This document shows, piece after piece, positions 16,517 through 24,382 of a stretch of 64,000 bases of DNA (position 1 is its first letter; every line of letters starts with the position of its first letter). The position numbers were made by a program, and so were the translations under genes. The stretch lies in assembly GCF_014647115.1 (NCBI RefSeq), contig NZ_BMOO01000001.1, positions 310,001 to 374,000 of the forward strand, read 5' to 3'. This DNA comes from Halarchaeum rubridurum. Lineage in GTDB: Archaea; Halobacteriota; Halobacteria; Halobacteriales; Halobacteriaceae. A model generated the notes under the pieces. The model saw only the letters and a program-made list of their open reading frames with translations. It made no database searches and had not been told where the DNA came from.

Positions 16517-18136
16517 TCAGACGTGCTCGGCGACGAGCGCCGTCAGCTCCTCGGGGTCGGTCGCGGGGCCGTGGAGGTCGCCGCCGATGGCGACGAACGC
16601 GGCGCCGTCCTCGACGCCGTCGGCGTCGGGAACGACGACCTTCTCGTGGTCGGCGACGCGGAGCGCCGCGCGGTGGAGGTCGGTGCCGGGGGCGTCACCC
16701 ACGCGGACGGTGAGGGGGCGCTCGACGGCGCGGGAGGCGGCGGCGGCGTAGTCCGCGACCTGCACGCCCATCCGGTCGGCCGCGCCGGCGAACGCGCCGA
16801 TGGCGTCGCGGGCGGCCGCGCGGTACGCGTCGTCGTCCGTGAGCGCCGCGAGGTCGAGGAGACCGTGGGCCATCGTCGCGTTGTCGTCGATGGGGTGGAG
16901 CGGCTTGTCGAGGAGACCGACGGCCTCCTCGGGGCCGTCGCGGAACGCCGCGTCCTGCAGGGTCTCGACGGCGTGGTCGGCGACCGCGGTGGCGACGTCG
17001 AGGTAGTCGGGGTCGACGGTCTGCGCGCCGCGGGCGAACGCGACCGTGAGCGCCGCGTGGTCCGTGAGGATGCCGCGGGGCGCGTCCGGGTCGTCGTAGC
17101 GCGCGACGACGCCGTCCGCCACGAGCGTCTCGGCGAGGTAGTCGAGGGTGCGCTCCGCGTAGCGCTCGGCCGTCCGGTCGTCCGTGTACGCGTAGTAGGT
17201 GAGGAGGGCGTCGGCCGCGCGGGCGTTGTTGCCGGCGTACGCCGTCGCGTCGACGCCGGGTTCGTCGTCCGCGGCGCGCTCCGACGGCGGGCGCTCGAAG
17301 TAGTCGCCGGGGTGTTGGCTCCCCGCGAACGCCTCGCCCGTCCAGAGCGTCGAGGTGAGGTAGTCGACGGCGTTCGACGCCGGCCCCTCGTACGTCTCGC
17401 GGCCCGTGTAGAGGTAGGCGTTGGCGAACGCCCGCAGGAGTCCCGCGTTCGTCGAGAGCAGTTTCTCGCGCTGCGGGTCGCTCCAGTCGCGGGCGTGCGC
17501 GAAGCGGTAGAAGCCCCCGTCGTAGTCGTCCGCGAGGTTGCGGCTCACGGCCTCCAGCGTCCGCAGGGCCTGCTGGCGCTCACGTTTCAGCGCGAAGTCG
17601 ATGGTCCGCGGGAGCGGGAACTTCTCGTTCGTCGCCCACCCGCCGAAGCGGTCGTCGTACTGCTCGCCGAGCTGGCCGGCGACGAGCGCCTCTATCTCGT
17701 CGGTGACGGGGCCCGCGGGCGGCTCCTGCCCGCGGAGGGCGCGCGGGACGCGACCCGCCTCCTCGCCCTTCTCGTCCCACGTCTCGCGAACACGGTCGAG
17801 GACGCCGCGGAGGCTCTCCGCCTCCAGGTAGGTCGCGCCCGCGATGAGGTCGCCCGAGGGCGTGAGGAACACCGTCGAGGGGAACCCGCCCATGTTGTAG
17901 CGCTCGCGGACGCGCGGGTGTCGGTCGGCGTCGGCGCGAACGGGCACGAACTCCTCGTTGACGTTCGCGGCGACGGTGGGCACCGAGAACGCGCCGCGGT
18001 CCATCTCCCGACAGCGCGCCGACCACGACGCGACGAGCGAGAGCAACACGGGCGTGCCCGATTCCGCGGCCTCGTCGAACGCCGCCGGCCCCCACGGTCG
18101 CCACTCCACCTTCGTCCGTTCGGCGGACTCGTCCAT
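16517..18136 (-). CDS. DUF255 thioredoxin-fold/glycosidase-like protein (YyaL type), no CxxC
   Basis: A 539-residue member of the DUF255 (YyaL/SPATA20) family: an N-terminal thioredoxin-like domain (about 10-130) followed by a long alpha-helical barrel resembling six-hairpin glycosidases or epimerases. The thioredoxin part keeps the GGFPSTVFLTPSGD strand with the cis-proline. At the redox site, where most relatives have a CxxC-type motif, it reads SWSARCREM, so only one cysteine is left. Thiol-disulfide exchange of the usual kind is therefore unlikely. It is also shorter than full-length relatives of roughly 700 residues. It is divergent from the fxsA-like gene. Confidence 0.82.
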   Translation of the reverse strand: MDESAERTKVEWRPWGPAAFDEAAESGTPVLLSLVASWSARCREMDRGAFSVPTVAANVNEEFVPVRADADRHPRVRERYNMGGFPSTVFLTPSGDLIAGATYLEAESLRGVLDRVRETWDEKGEEAGRVPRALRGQEPPAGPVTDEIEALVAGQLGEQYDDRFGGWATNEKFPLPRTIDFALKRERQQALRTLEAVSRNLADDYDGGFYRFAHARDWSDPQREKLLSTNAGLLRAFANAYLYTGRETYEGPASNAVDYLTSTLWTGEAFAGSQHPGDYFERPPSERAADDEPGVDATAYAGNNARAADALLTYYAYTDDRTAERYAERTLDYLAETLVADGVVARYDDPDAPRGILTDHAALTVAFARGAQTVDPDYLDVATAVADHAVETLQDAAFRDGPEEAVGLLDKPLHPIDDNATMAHGLLDLAALTDDDAYRAAARDAIGAFAGAADRMGVQVADYAAAASRAVERPLTVRVGDAPGTDLHRAALRVADHEKVVVPDADGVEDGAAFVAIGGDLHGPATDPEELTALVAEHV

Positions 18137-18265
18137 ACCGACGCGTCGCGCGGCCCGCGGGAAAGCGCTTCGGAGACGGCGGAACGCGAAGACGGACGCG
18201 TCGCGGCGCGACGACGCGAAACCTCGAAAAGCCCATAACGCGCGAGCGGCCTAGTCCGAGCAGAG

Positions 18266-18853
18266 ATGGCAAAGCGCCTCATCGCGGGACTCCTGTTGAT
18301 CCCGCTCGCGGACGCGCTCCTCCTCGTCGCGTCGAGCGCGTTCCTCGACTGGCGGCTCATCGTCGCCCTCGTCGTGCTCACCGGCCTCCTCGGGATGCTG
18401 GCCGTGCGCGCCGAGGGCCGACACACCCTGCGGCGCATCCAGCGCTCGCTCGCGCGGGGCGAGCCGCCGACGGACGAACTCGTCGACGGCGGCCTCCTCG
18501 TCGCCGCCGGCGCGTTCCTCCTCACGCCGGGGTTCGTCACCGACGCCGTCGGCTTCCTCCTCGTCTTCCCGCCGACGCGCCGCCTCGTTCGGGGCGTCGT
18601 CAAATCCCGGTTCGTCGTCCCCAAGATGGACGAGATGACCGGCGGCTTCGCCACTGGGAACGTCTACACCTTCGGCTTCCCGAACGACGACGGCGGGATG
18701 GGCCCGATGGGCGGGAACGGCCCCGAACCCGGCGCGGGCGGCTCCGGTTCGAGTGGAACCGGGAGCGCCGGCGCGGGCCGCGACGGCGACACCGTCGACA
18801 TCGACGAGGACGCCTACGACGTCGAGTTCGACGACGACGATACGAGAGCGTAG
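18266..18853 (+). CDS. FxsA-family membrane protein
   Basis: A 195-residue FxsA-like protein. There are four hydrophobic segments in the first 125 residues (AGLLLIPLADALLLVASSAF, LIVALVVLTGLLGMLAV, LVAAGAFLLTPGFVTDAVG, FLLVFPPTRRLVRGVV) with the family hallmark LTPGFVTDAVGFLL. The C-terminal tail is Gly-rich and then strongly acidic, as in other haloarchaeal versions. In bacteria FxsA affects phage exclusion; its role in archaea is unknown. A TATA-like element (ccataacg, 18233-18240) lies about 29 bases before the ATG. Confidence 0.85.
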   Translation: MAKRLIAGLLLIPLADALLLVASSAFLDWRLIVALVVLTGLLGMLAVRAEGRHTLRRIQRSLARGEPPTDELVDGGLLVAAGAFLLTPGFVTDAVGFLLVFPPTRRLVRGVVKSRFVVPKMDEMTGGFATGNVYTFGFPNDDGGMGPMGGNGPEPGAGGSGSSGTGSAGAGRDGDTVDIDEDAYDVEFDDDDTRA

Positions 18854-18952
18854 AGAGACCGCCCGACGGCGTGGCAACCGATGTCTCGCTCCCCCCGAAA
18901 GGAAACTCTTAACCTTCCCACCCGGCAACGAAGTGATGGACGCAGCGGACGC

Positions 18953-19026
18953 GGGCTAGTAGCTCAACTAGGTAGAGCGCCACTCTGATAAGGTGGAGGC
19001 TTGCGGTTCAAATCCGCACTGGCCCA
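18953..19026 (+). tRNA. tRNA-Ile (anticodon GAT)
   Basis: A full cloverleaf: acceptor GGGCTAG/CTGGCCC, anticodon stem CCACT/GGTGG around the loop CTGATAA (anticodon GAT), T arm TGCGG-TTCAAAT-CCGCA, and discriminator A. A T-rich promoter element lies near 18905-18912. The 3' end is not followed by an encoded CCA. The final 13 bases are repeated at 20684-20696, and a truncated integrase frame ends inside the T loop, which marks this tRNA as an integration site. Confidence 0.95.
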
Positions 19027-19532
19027 TCCGAAAAGAAGTCGCGGTCGTCGCCGTCGTCGATATTCGCTGTGCTGTCCTCGTCGGTACTCCCGTCTACTGG
19101 TGGCTGTGGTGGTGGACTCATCGTGTTCGTCGACTTCGTCGTTTCAGCGAGTAGCTCACTCCGCGTGAGCATGCTCTCGCGCGCTCTCCTGACGTCGTAG
19201 TGCTTCCTGATGACCTTCGGCGTCGCGTTCACGCGCTCCGCGAGTTCTTGGATCGGCCAGCCACGTCGGAGGTGGTCGCTAATCGACCCGCGGCGGATGT
19301 CGTGCGGTGGCCGGACACTCGGGCATTTCGAGGCGTACTCGCGTCCGTCTGCGGCGTCGCACGTCGCCGGGTCACGGTCGTGGGGACAGTCGCCGATGAG
19401 GCAGGGTTGGGTGAGATTGTAGCTCGTCGTTCGAAGCCAGCCCGTGTTACTCGTGGAGAGGTACACGTCGACCGGGAGGAGAAGCGTATTCAGGGTGAGA
19501 AGAAGGAGATCGGTTCGACCGGGTCGGGTCAT
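19008..19532 (-). pseudogene. Truncated tyrosine-recombinase (integrase) overlapping tRNA-Ile
   Basis: The frame encodes 174 residues. From about residue 22 it matches the C-terminal part of haloarchaeal tyrosine recombinases: a Cys-rich insert (CLIGDCPHDRDPATCD), the HxxR box in PPHDIRRGSISDHLRRG and the nucleophile in VIRKHYDVRRARESM. The first catalytic arginine and the whole N-terminal core-binding domain are missing, and the first 20 residues look unrelated. It is probably a remnant. Its last codons and stop lie within the T arm of tRNA-Ile (stop at 19008-19010), as expected where the attachment site overlaps the integrase gene end. Confidence 0.75.
19014..19026 (+). repeat. Putative attachment-site core, copy 1 (in tRNA-Ile 3' end)
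   Basis: CCGCACTGGCCCA forms the 3' end of tRNA-Ile and recurs exactly at 20684-20696 in the same orientation. The two copies bracket the integrase fragment, the VapBC genes and a pseudogene. Confidence 0.65.
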
Positions 19533-19617
19533 ACGTGTTCTTGGGGTTCGAGCATTCTAGTTCTACTGTCCTACTACTGGGGAAGGGGTGAAGTGTGTCG
19601 ACGGCGTAAACGAGAGT

Positions 19618-19833
19618 ATGGGAACGAGACAGATGCGGGTGAGTGAGGACCTGTACGCTCGAGTGCAGTCCGAGAACCGGGAGGATGAGACGCTGGCGGA
19701 GACGCTCGATCGTCTCGTCGGCGGCTACGGCCTCACCGACTTCGCGGACGACGTCGCCGAACTCGACATCGACGTAAGCGTCGAAGAAGCGACCGACGGG
19801 TCGGTCGGAGCGACGCCGCCGACCCACGAATGA
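19618..19833 (+). CDS. vapB: VapB-type antitoxin
   Basis: A 71-residue protein with the N-terminal MRVSEDLYARVQSENREDET pattern (from residue 6) typical of haloarchaeal VapB antitoxins, a ribbon-helix-helix-like DNA-binding segment followed by an acidic toxin-binding tail. The ATG at 19618 is chosen because it opens directly into this motif; an in-frame GTG lies 30 bases upstream. It overlaps vapC by four bases (ATGA), implying translational coupling. It lies inside the putative remnant bounded by the att-like repeats. Confidence 0.78.
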   Translation: MGTRQMRVSEDLYARVQSENREDETLAETLDRLVGGYGLTDFADDVAELDIDVSVEEATDGSVGATPPTHE

Positions 19834-20234
19834 TACTCGACACGCAGTACCTCGGCGCGCTCGCGGATGGGAACGCTGCGGCCCGGGAGAAAGCGGCTGA
19901 ACTCGACGAGGAGGTCGTCCCCACCCGCATCCCGGCCGCCGTCATCTGGGAGGTGTTCACCGGGATCGGGAACGCGCCGCTCGAAGAGCACGGAAACGAG
20001 TTGCGCGCGCTCTACGAGAAGCTGATCGCAAGTCGCTCCACCGTCGCCCTTACGCCCGAAGTGGCGCGTCGCGCGGGCGAGCTGAACGGGACCCACCTGA
20101 AGTCGGATGTCGTGACGGAGCTCGATGGCGCTGACTCGGTCGTCGCTGCGCACGGATTACTGCTCGACGAGCCGGTGCTCTCGAACGACGCTGATTTTCT
20201 GGATGTCGACGGCCTCGACGTCGAGACGTACTAA
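19830..20234 (+). CDS. vapC: VapC-type PIN-domain toxin ribonuclease
   Basis: A 134-residue PIN-domain ribonuclease of the VapC type. The acidic catalytic residues are in place: D4 (MILDTQYL), E41 (IWEVF), D99/D102 (ELDGADSVVAAHG) and D120/D122 (LSNDADFLDVDG). VapC toxins usually cut tRNA or rRNA and are neutralised by the cognate VapB encoded just upstream. The frame looks intact, unlike its neighbours in this element remnant. Confidence 0.85.
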   Translation: MILDTQYLGALADGNAAAREKAAELDEEVVPTRIPAAVIWEVFTGIGNAPLEEHGNELRALYEKLIASRSTVALTPEVARRAGELNGTHLKSDVVTELDGADSVVAAHGLLLDEPVLSNDADFLDVDGLDVETY

Positions 20235-20235
20235 C

Positions 20236-20680
20236 TGTCGACGGCTTCAGAAAGAGCGGGGGGTATCTCGCGTCGACGTCGGGGATGTGGACGGCGAGCG
20301 AGAGCGACGTCGCCAGCTCGTGCGTTCCGAGCTCGGACGGCGATGGTTCCGACTTCCGCGTCCGCGTCGTCCCCTTTCGCCAGTTGATGGTCAGCCAGCT
20401 CTCGATCTGCTTCTCGCGCTCGCTCGTGCCGACCGCCCCCGGTCGTCGGCGACGTCGTCCTCGACGACCGCCTCGGCGTCGACACCGAGGTTCGACTCGA
20501 GGACGTCCGTCTTCCCGTTCTTCTCCCGCCGGTCGACGCGGACGCGCCCCGGCCGACTACCGAGGCCGCCCCGGTCGATCACGCCGCGCCCGTACACCGG
20601 ATGGGGGACCGGCTGGCCGTCCGACCACTCTTCCGCGCTCACGCTGCGACACCTCGGCTGAAGAGCAGTCGACCCCGACG
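20236..20680 (-). pseudogene. Frameshifted remnant of an unknown accessory gene
   Basis: The minus strand reads as protein in two frames that join near 20438. The upstream frame gives RVDRREKNGKTDVLESNLG and an acidic VVEDDVADD stretch. The downstream frame continues as TSEREKQIESWLTINWRKG followed by ELGTHELATSLSLAV. Composition and amphipathic patterning are protein-like in both, and no single frame covers the region, so I infer a frameshifted gene. No start or stop can be fixed and I do not recognise the family. It fills the space between vapC and the second att-like repeat. Confidence 0.4.
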
Positions 20681-20683
20681 GAC

Positions 20684-20696
20684 CCGCACTGGCCCA
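20684..20696 (+). repeat. Putative attachment-site core, copy 2
   Basis: An exact 13-base copy of the tRNA-Ile 3' end, direct orientation, 1670 bases downstream of copy 1. It marks the likely far boundary of the decayed integrated element. Confidence 0.6.
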
Positions 20697-20788
20697 CTCC
20701 TCTTCCCGACGTTCCGTCCGCCGTCGCCGATACGCTTCTGTCGCCGTCGAACCGAACCGTTGACCCTCGGGGCCGTCCAAGCGGTCGT

Positions 20789-20986
20789 ATGGGCGAGACG
20801 TACTCGCGGTGGACGCTGGCCGCCCTGGCCGTCGTCGGAATCCTCGGGCCGGGGATGGCGCACTACTACCTCAATCGGGCGGGCTACCCGCTGGTGGCGA
20901 ACGTCGTCTTCGTCGTCGGCTACCTCGGCGCGGCGTTCCTCCTCTGGAACGGCTGGCTCCGGCACGTCGACATCGGCGCGAACTGA
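20789..20986 (+). CDS. Small membrane protein, function unknown
   Basis: A 65-residue protein with two membrane helices (LAALAVVGILGPGMAHYYL and LVANVVFVVGYLGAAFLLW) joined by a short NRAGYP loop, and few charged residues. The start at 20789 (MGETYSRWTL) is the one nearest the first helix; the longer frame upstream crosses the element boundary and is not protein-like. It is the first chromosomal gene after the integrated remnant and lies 49 bases before the TrpD-like gene on the same strand. Confidence 0.6.
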   Translation: MGETYSRWTLAALAVVGILGPGMAHYYLNRAGYPLVANVVFVVGYLGAAFLLWNGWLRHVDIGAN

Positions 20987-21035
20987 GCCGGCGCGGAGGG
21001 GAGCGTTTACGGCCGTCGCGTCCCACTCGGCGTGC

Positions 21036-22103
21036 ATGGCGAGCGAACAGGAGTCGGGGGAGTGGCCGCTGAAGCGACTGATGAGCGAGGTCGTCGGGTC
21101 GGGGCCGAAGTCCGCGGAGGACATGACGGGCGCACAGGCGACGGCGGCGTTCGAGCGCATCCTGCGCGGCGAGCCGGACCCGACGACGCTCGGGGCGTTC
21201 TGGCTGGCGAACCGCTGGAAGAAGAACACGCCGACGGAGCTCGCGGCGTACCGCGACGCGATGGCGCGGTGCTCGGTGGCGTCGATGGCCCCGGACTGCG
21301 ACCCCGTGGACTGCGGGGCGAACTACGACGGGAAGGGCCGGACGGCGCTGCTCGGCGTCGCCGCGGGGCTCGTCGCGGCGGGCGCGGGCACGCCCGTCGT
21401 CGTCCACTCGGCCGACCGGGTGCCCTCCGGGGAGGGCGTCGCGTACAAGCACGTCCTCGACGAACTCGGCGTGGAGACCGACTGCTCCCCCGGCGCGTCG
21501 GCGGCGATGACGGACGAGGTCGGCTTCGGGTTCTACTACCAGCCGAACTTCAACCCGGGCGTCCACGACCTGCTCGACCGGCGCGAGCAGATGGGCGTGC
21601 GGACGTTCCTCAACACCGTGGAGACGCTGGCGAACCCCGCGAACGCGGACGTCCACCTCGGGAGCTTCTACCACCTCTCCTTCGCGACGAAGCTCACCGA
21701 GACGGTCGCGGCGAGCGAGACCGCGAGCTTCTCGCGCGTCCTCCTCTTCCAGGGGCTGGAGGGGTACGACGACGTCCGGCCGGGCTCGACGACGGTCGCG
21801 GAGTGGGACGGCGACGACCTCGACGACTTCACCATCGAGACCGCGGCGTACGGGATGGCGATGGAGGAGGCGGACCTCGAAGTCGCGGACGTCGCCGCGG
21901 ACTCCGCGCGCATCACGGAGGCGGTGTTGACGGGCGAGCGGACGGACGGCTTCGCGGACGCCGTCGCGCTCAACGCCGCGCTCCGCCTCTACGCCGCGGA
22001 GGACGTCGCGGACATCGAGGAGGGCCTCGCCGTCGCGCGCGAGACCATCGAGAGCGGTGCGGCCGCGGACGCGCTCGCCGACCTGCGGGCGTTCGAGGCG
22101 TAA
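21036..22103 (+). CDS. TrpD-like glycosyl/phosphoribosyl transferase family protein
   Basis: A 355-residue protein with the nucleoside phosphorylase/anthranilate phosphoribosyltransferase (TrpD) fold: an N-terminal helical domain (MSEVVGSGPKSAEDMTGAQA, ending WLANRWKKNTPTELAAYRDA) and a catalytic-like domain from about residue 95. At the PRPP loop, where TrpD has GTGGD, it reads CGANYDGKGRTALLG. It therefore resembles the TrpD2/YbiB branch more than a true tryptophan enzyme. No trp genes are nearby. A TATA-like cgtttacgg (about 21004-21012) precedes the ATG by some 27 bases. Confidence 0.8.
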   Translation: MASEQESGEWPLKRLMSEVVGSGPKSAEDMTGAQATAAFERILRGEPDPTTLGAFWLANRWKKNTPTELAAYRDAMARCSVASMAPDCDPVDCGANYDGKGRTALLGVAAGLVAAGAGTPVVVHSADRVPSGEGVAYKHVLDELGVETDCSPGASAAMTDEVGFGFYYQPNFNPGVHDLLDRREQMGVRTFLNTVETLANPANADVHLGSFYHLSFATKLTETVAASETASFSRVLLFQGLEGYDDVRPGSTTVAEWDGDDLDDFTIETAAYGMAMEEADLEVADVAADSARITEAVLTGERTDGFADAVALNAALRLYAAEDVADIEEGLAVARETIESGAAADALADLRAFEA

Positions 22104-22256
22104 GCGGGGGCCACCGAGGGCCGACGAGGACCGAGGGGCCGAGGGACCGAGGACCGCCGCGCCCGCGGGACCGGCCGCGTCCGACCGTCGCCGCGTCCGT
22201 GGGCCCGAGCGCCCGCGCACCGGTGGCGTTTTCCGTTCTTGCGCCCACCCTCGGGT

Positions 22257-22808
22257 ATGAGCGACCTGACGGCGACGCTGCACACGAGCGAGGGCGACAT
22301 CGAGATCGAACTCTACCCGGAGAAGGTGCCGACGACGGTCGGGAACTTCGTCGGGCTCTCGAACGGGAAGATCGCGTGGGAGGACCCCGAGACGGGCGAG
22401 GTCGTCGAGAACGAGGCCTACTACGACGACGTGCCGTTCCACCGCATCATCAGCGACTTCATGATCCAGACGGGCGACCGGACGGGAACGGGTCGGGGCG
22501 GCCCGGGCTACCAGTTCGACGACGAGTTCCACGAGGACCTCCGCCACGACGACGCGGGGACGGTCTCGATGGCGAACTCCGGGCCGAACACGAACGGCTC
22601 GCAGTTCTTCATCACCCTCGACGCCCAGCCGCACCTCGACGACCGGCACGCGGTCTTCGGGCAGGTGGTCGACGGGATGGACGTCGTCGAGGAGATCGGG
22701 AACGTCCCGACGGACCGCAACGACGAGCCGATGAAGGACGTCACGCTGGAGTCCGTCTCGATGAACGGCGACACGCGCGACGTCGACTACTCGGGCCTCG
22801 GCGTCTAG
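22257..22808 (+). CDS. Cyclophilin-type peptidylprolyl isomerase
   Basis: A 183-residue cyclophilin that catalyses cis-trans isomerisation of prolyl bonds in folding proteins. Active-site segments are FHRIISDFMIQTGDRTGTG and SMANSGPNTNGSQFFIT, followed by LDDRHAVFGQVVDGMDVVEE. There is no signal peptide, so it is cytoplasmic. The ATG at 22257 (MSDLTATLHTSEGD) gives the canonical N-terminus, and a T-rich element (gttttccg, about 22229-22236) lies upstream. Confidence 0.95.
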   Translation: MSDLTATLHTSEGDIEIELYPEKVPTTVGNFVGLSNGKIAWEDPETGEVVENEAYYDDVPFHRIISDFMIQTGDRTGTGRGGPGYQFDDEFHEDLRHDDAGTVSMANSGPNTNGSQFFITLDAQPHLDDRHAVFGQVVDGMDVVEEIGNVPTDRNDEPMKDVTLESVSMNGDTRDVDYSGLGV

Positions 22809-22845
22809 AGCGAAGCCTCAAGCGCCCGCGGAACGGAGACGACGT

Positions 22846-23184
22846 ATGAGCGACTCGGACGAGCTCGACCCGGCGCGAATCGGCGAGGGGGACGCCCCGC
22901 CGGTCGAGGAGGCGCCCTACAAGGTGCTCTTCGAGGCGAACAAGTGCTTCGGCGCGGGGAAGTGCGCCGCCGTCTCGGAGAACTGGGAGATGGACCTGGC
23001 GAGCGGGATGGCGCGCCCCGCGACATATTTCTTCGGCGAGGACGACCTCGCACACAACGTCGCCGCCGCGGAGGCCTGTCCCGCGAAGAAGGGCCGCGGC
23101 GTCATCCACGTCGTCGACCGGCGGACGGACGAGGAGATCGCGCCCGACCCCGAGGGCGACGGGACGATCACCGTCGACTGGTGA
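22846..23184 (+). CDS. Single-cluster ferredoxin
   Basis: A 112-residue ferredoxin-like electron carrier. The cluster ligands are C34 and C40 (NKCFGAGKC) and C78 (EACPAKKG). There is one motif with three cysteines, the pattern of small [3Fe-4S] or three-cysteine [4Fe-4S] ferredoxins and not the two-cluster type. An acidic N-terminal tail of about 22 residues precedes the domain. It lies 37 bases after the cyclophilin gene and may be co-transcribed. Its redox partner cannot be told; the siroheme reductase at 31.7 kb is one possible client. Confidence 0.82.
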   Translation: MSDSDELDPARIGEGDAPPVEEAPYKVLFEANKCFGAGKCAAVSENWEMDLASGMARPATYFFGEDDLAHNVAAAEACPAKKGRGVIHVVDRRTDEEIAPDPEGDGTITVDW

Positions 23185-23230
23185 GGGAGTAAGCGAAAAC
23201 GGTTTGCGACGGCCACGCGAAACGACGGCC

Positions 23231-23313
23231 GCGAGAGTGGCCGAGTGGCCAAAGGCGGCGGGCTTAAGACCCGCTCCCGTAGGGGTACGTGGGTTCGAAT
23301 CCCACCTCTCGCA
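23231..23313 (+). tRNA. tRNA-Leu (anticodon TAA)
   Basis: A class II tRNA of 83 bases: acceptor GCGAGAG/CTCTCGC, anticodon loop CTTAAGA (anticodon TAA) on a GCGGG/CCCGC stem, a long variable arm (TCCCGTAGGGGTA) and the T arm GTGGG-TTCGAAT-CCCAC. The discriminator is A. The 3' end and following bases have a diverged echo 90 bases downstream. Confidence 0.95.
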
Positions 23314-23389
23314 TGCTGTCGCGAACGAACGTGAGCGACGCATCGAGGCCGTGGGATTCGAAGCAGTGAGTGAAGCGAAGCGGAACGAC

Positions 23390-23423
23390 CGCGGCTCGAA
23401 TCCCGCCGCTCGCGGGCTGTCGG
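23390..23423 (+). repeat. Diverged copy of the tRNA-Leu 3' end
   Basis: About 26 of 34 bases match the T arm, acceptor strand and first bases after tRNA-Leu (23298-23331), including ctcgaatccc and gctgtcg. It cannot fold as a tRNA. It looks like the scar of a tandem duplication or an old attachment site. Confidence 0.4.
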
Positions 23424-23540
23424 GGAAGGTCGCGGTTCGTCCCGCCTCGCATTGGCATCGCTCTCGGCGGCCGTCGACCCCCGCGCCGTCGCCCGCTTCG
23501 GGGACCACGTTCTTGTGTGAGGCGGATGAAGCGAGTGTGT

Positions 23541-23972
23541 ATGTACGACCGAATCTTGGTGCCGACGGACGGCAGTCCGGAGAGCGAGGACGCAATCGAC
23601 GAGGCGATGGAGCTCGCCGAGCTGACGGGCGCGACGGTGGTCGCGCTGTACGTCGTGGACACCCGCGACTACAGTTCGCTGCCGGAGTCGAAGTGGTCGA
23701 CGCTGCAGGACGAACTCTACGCGGAGGGCGAGGAGGCGGTCGCGGCGGTCGCCGAGCGCGGCGACGAGGCGGGCGTCGCGGTCGAGGAGGTCGTCGCGGA
23801 GGGCTCGCCCCACGAGGTCATCCTCGACACGGCGACCGAGGAGGAGTGCGACGCGGTCGTGATGGGGACGCACGGGCGCTCGGGCGTCGAGCGCTTCCTC
23901 CTCGGGAGCGTGACGGAGCGCGTCGTCCGCCACGCCGAGATTCCGGTGATGGTCGTGCGAGTCGAGGGGTAG
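23541..23972 (+). CDS. Universal stress protein A family protein
   Basis: A 143-residue UspA-domain protein. It has the N-terminal RILVPTDGSPESEDAIDEAM, DTRDYSSLPES in the region after beta-2, and the complete ATP-binding signature GTHGRSGVERFLLGSVTE. The start at 23541 (MYDRILVPTDGS) is chosen over an upstream ATG that adds a basic stretch. It is convergent with the fluoride-exporter operon, with only one base between stops. It is the second Usp of the window, and the two share the fold but differ in sequence. Confidence 0.93.
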   Translation: MYDRILVPTDGSPESEDAIDEAMELAELTGATVVALYVVDTRDYSSLPESKWSTLQDELYAEGEEAVAAVAERGDEAGVAVEEVVAEGSPHEVILDTATEEECDAVVMGTHGRSGVERFLLGSVTERVVRHAEIPVMVVRVEG

Positions 23973-23973
23973 C

Positions 23974-24330
23974 TCACCCGAGGAGGAGCCACGCGAGCGC
24001 GATGGCGAGGCCCGCGCCGACGAGGTTCGCGGCGGCGTTGAACGCGGCGACGACGCGCTCGCCGTCCTCCCAGAGTCGCACGGTCTCGACGGCGAACGAG
24101 GAGAACGTGGTGAACGAACCGCACGCGCCGGTGCCGAGGAGGAGGGCGAGGCGGTGCTCCGCGCCGAGGACGGTGAGCGCGGCGAGGCAGAAGCTCCCGA
24201 GGACGTTGACGAGGAGCGTGCTCGCCGGGTAGTTCCGGACGGTGATGAGTTCGCCGACGAGCGTCCGGAGGAGCGCGCCGAGCACGCCGCCGAGGCCGAC
24301 GAGGTAGGCGGGGTCGACGAGTGGGGTCAC
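23974..24330 (-). CDS. crcB: Fluoride exporter CrcB/Fluc, second subunit
   Basis: A 118-residue four-helix membrane protein of the Fluc (CrcB) fluoride channel family. Family motifs are GLGGVLGALLRTLVG, STLLVNVLGSFCLA with the conserved asparagine, and GACGSFTTFSSFAVETV, the phenylalanine-box helix. The GTG at 24330 (MTPLVDPAYLVGLGG) is taken as start. It follows the first crcB gene by 52 bases on the same strand. Fluc channels are dual-topology dimers, and adjacent pairs such as this usually form heterodimers in opposite orientation. Expression is expected to follow the riboswitch upstream of the first gene. Confidence 0.92.
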   Translation of the reverse strand: MTPLVDPAYLVGLGGVLGALLRTLVGELITVRNYPASTLLVNVLGSFCLAALTVLGAEHRLALLLGTGACGSFTTFSSFAVETVRLWEDGERVVAAFNAAANLVGAGLAIALAWLLLG

Positions 24331-24382
24331 GCGAGCCACCCCCGGCGGGCGCGACGCGGTCGGGCCGGCGGGCCGGTGTGGC

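Noticed and set aside
20391-20780. 129-codon minus-strand frame as an intact gene
   Set aside because: Only part of it reads protein-like, it crosses the att-like repeat, and the better continuation is in another frame after 20438.
23314-23540. A second tRNA after tRNA-Leu
   Set aside because: The tRNA-like 3' segment at 23390-23423 has no matching 5' acceptor, D arm or anticodon arm.
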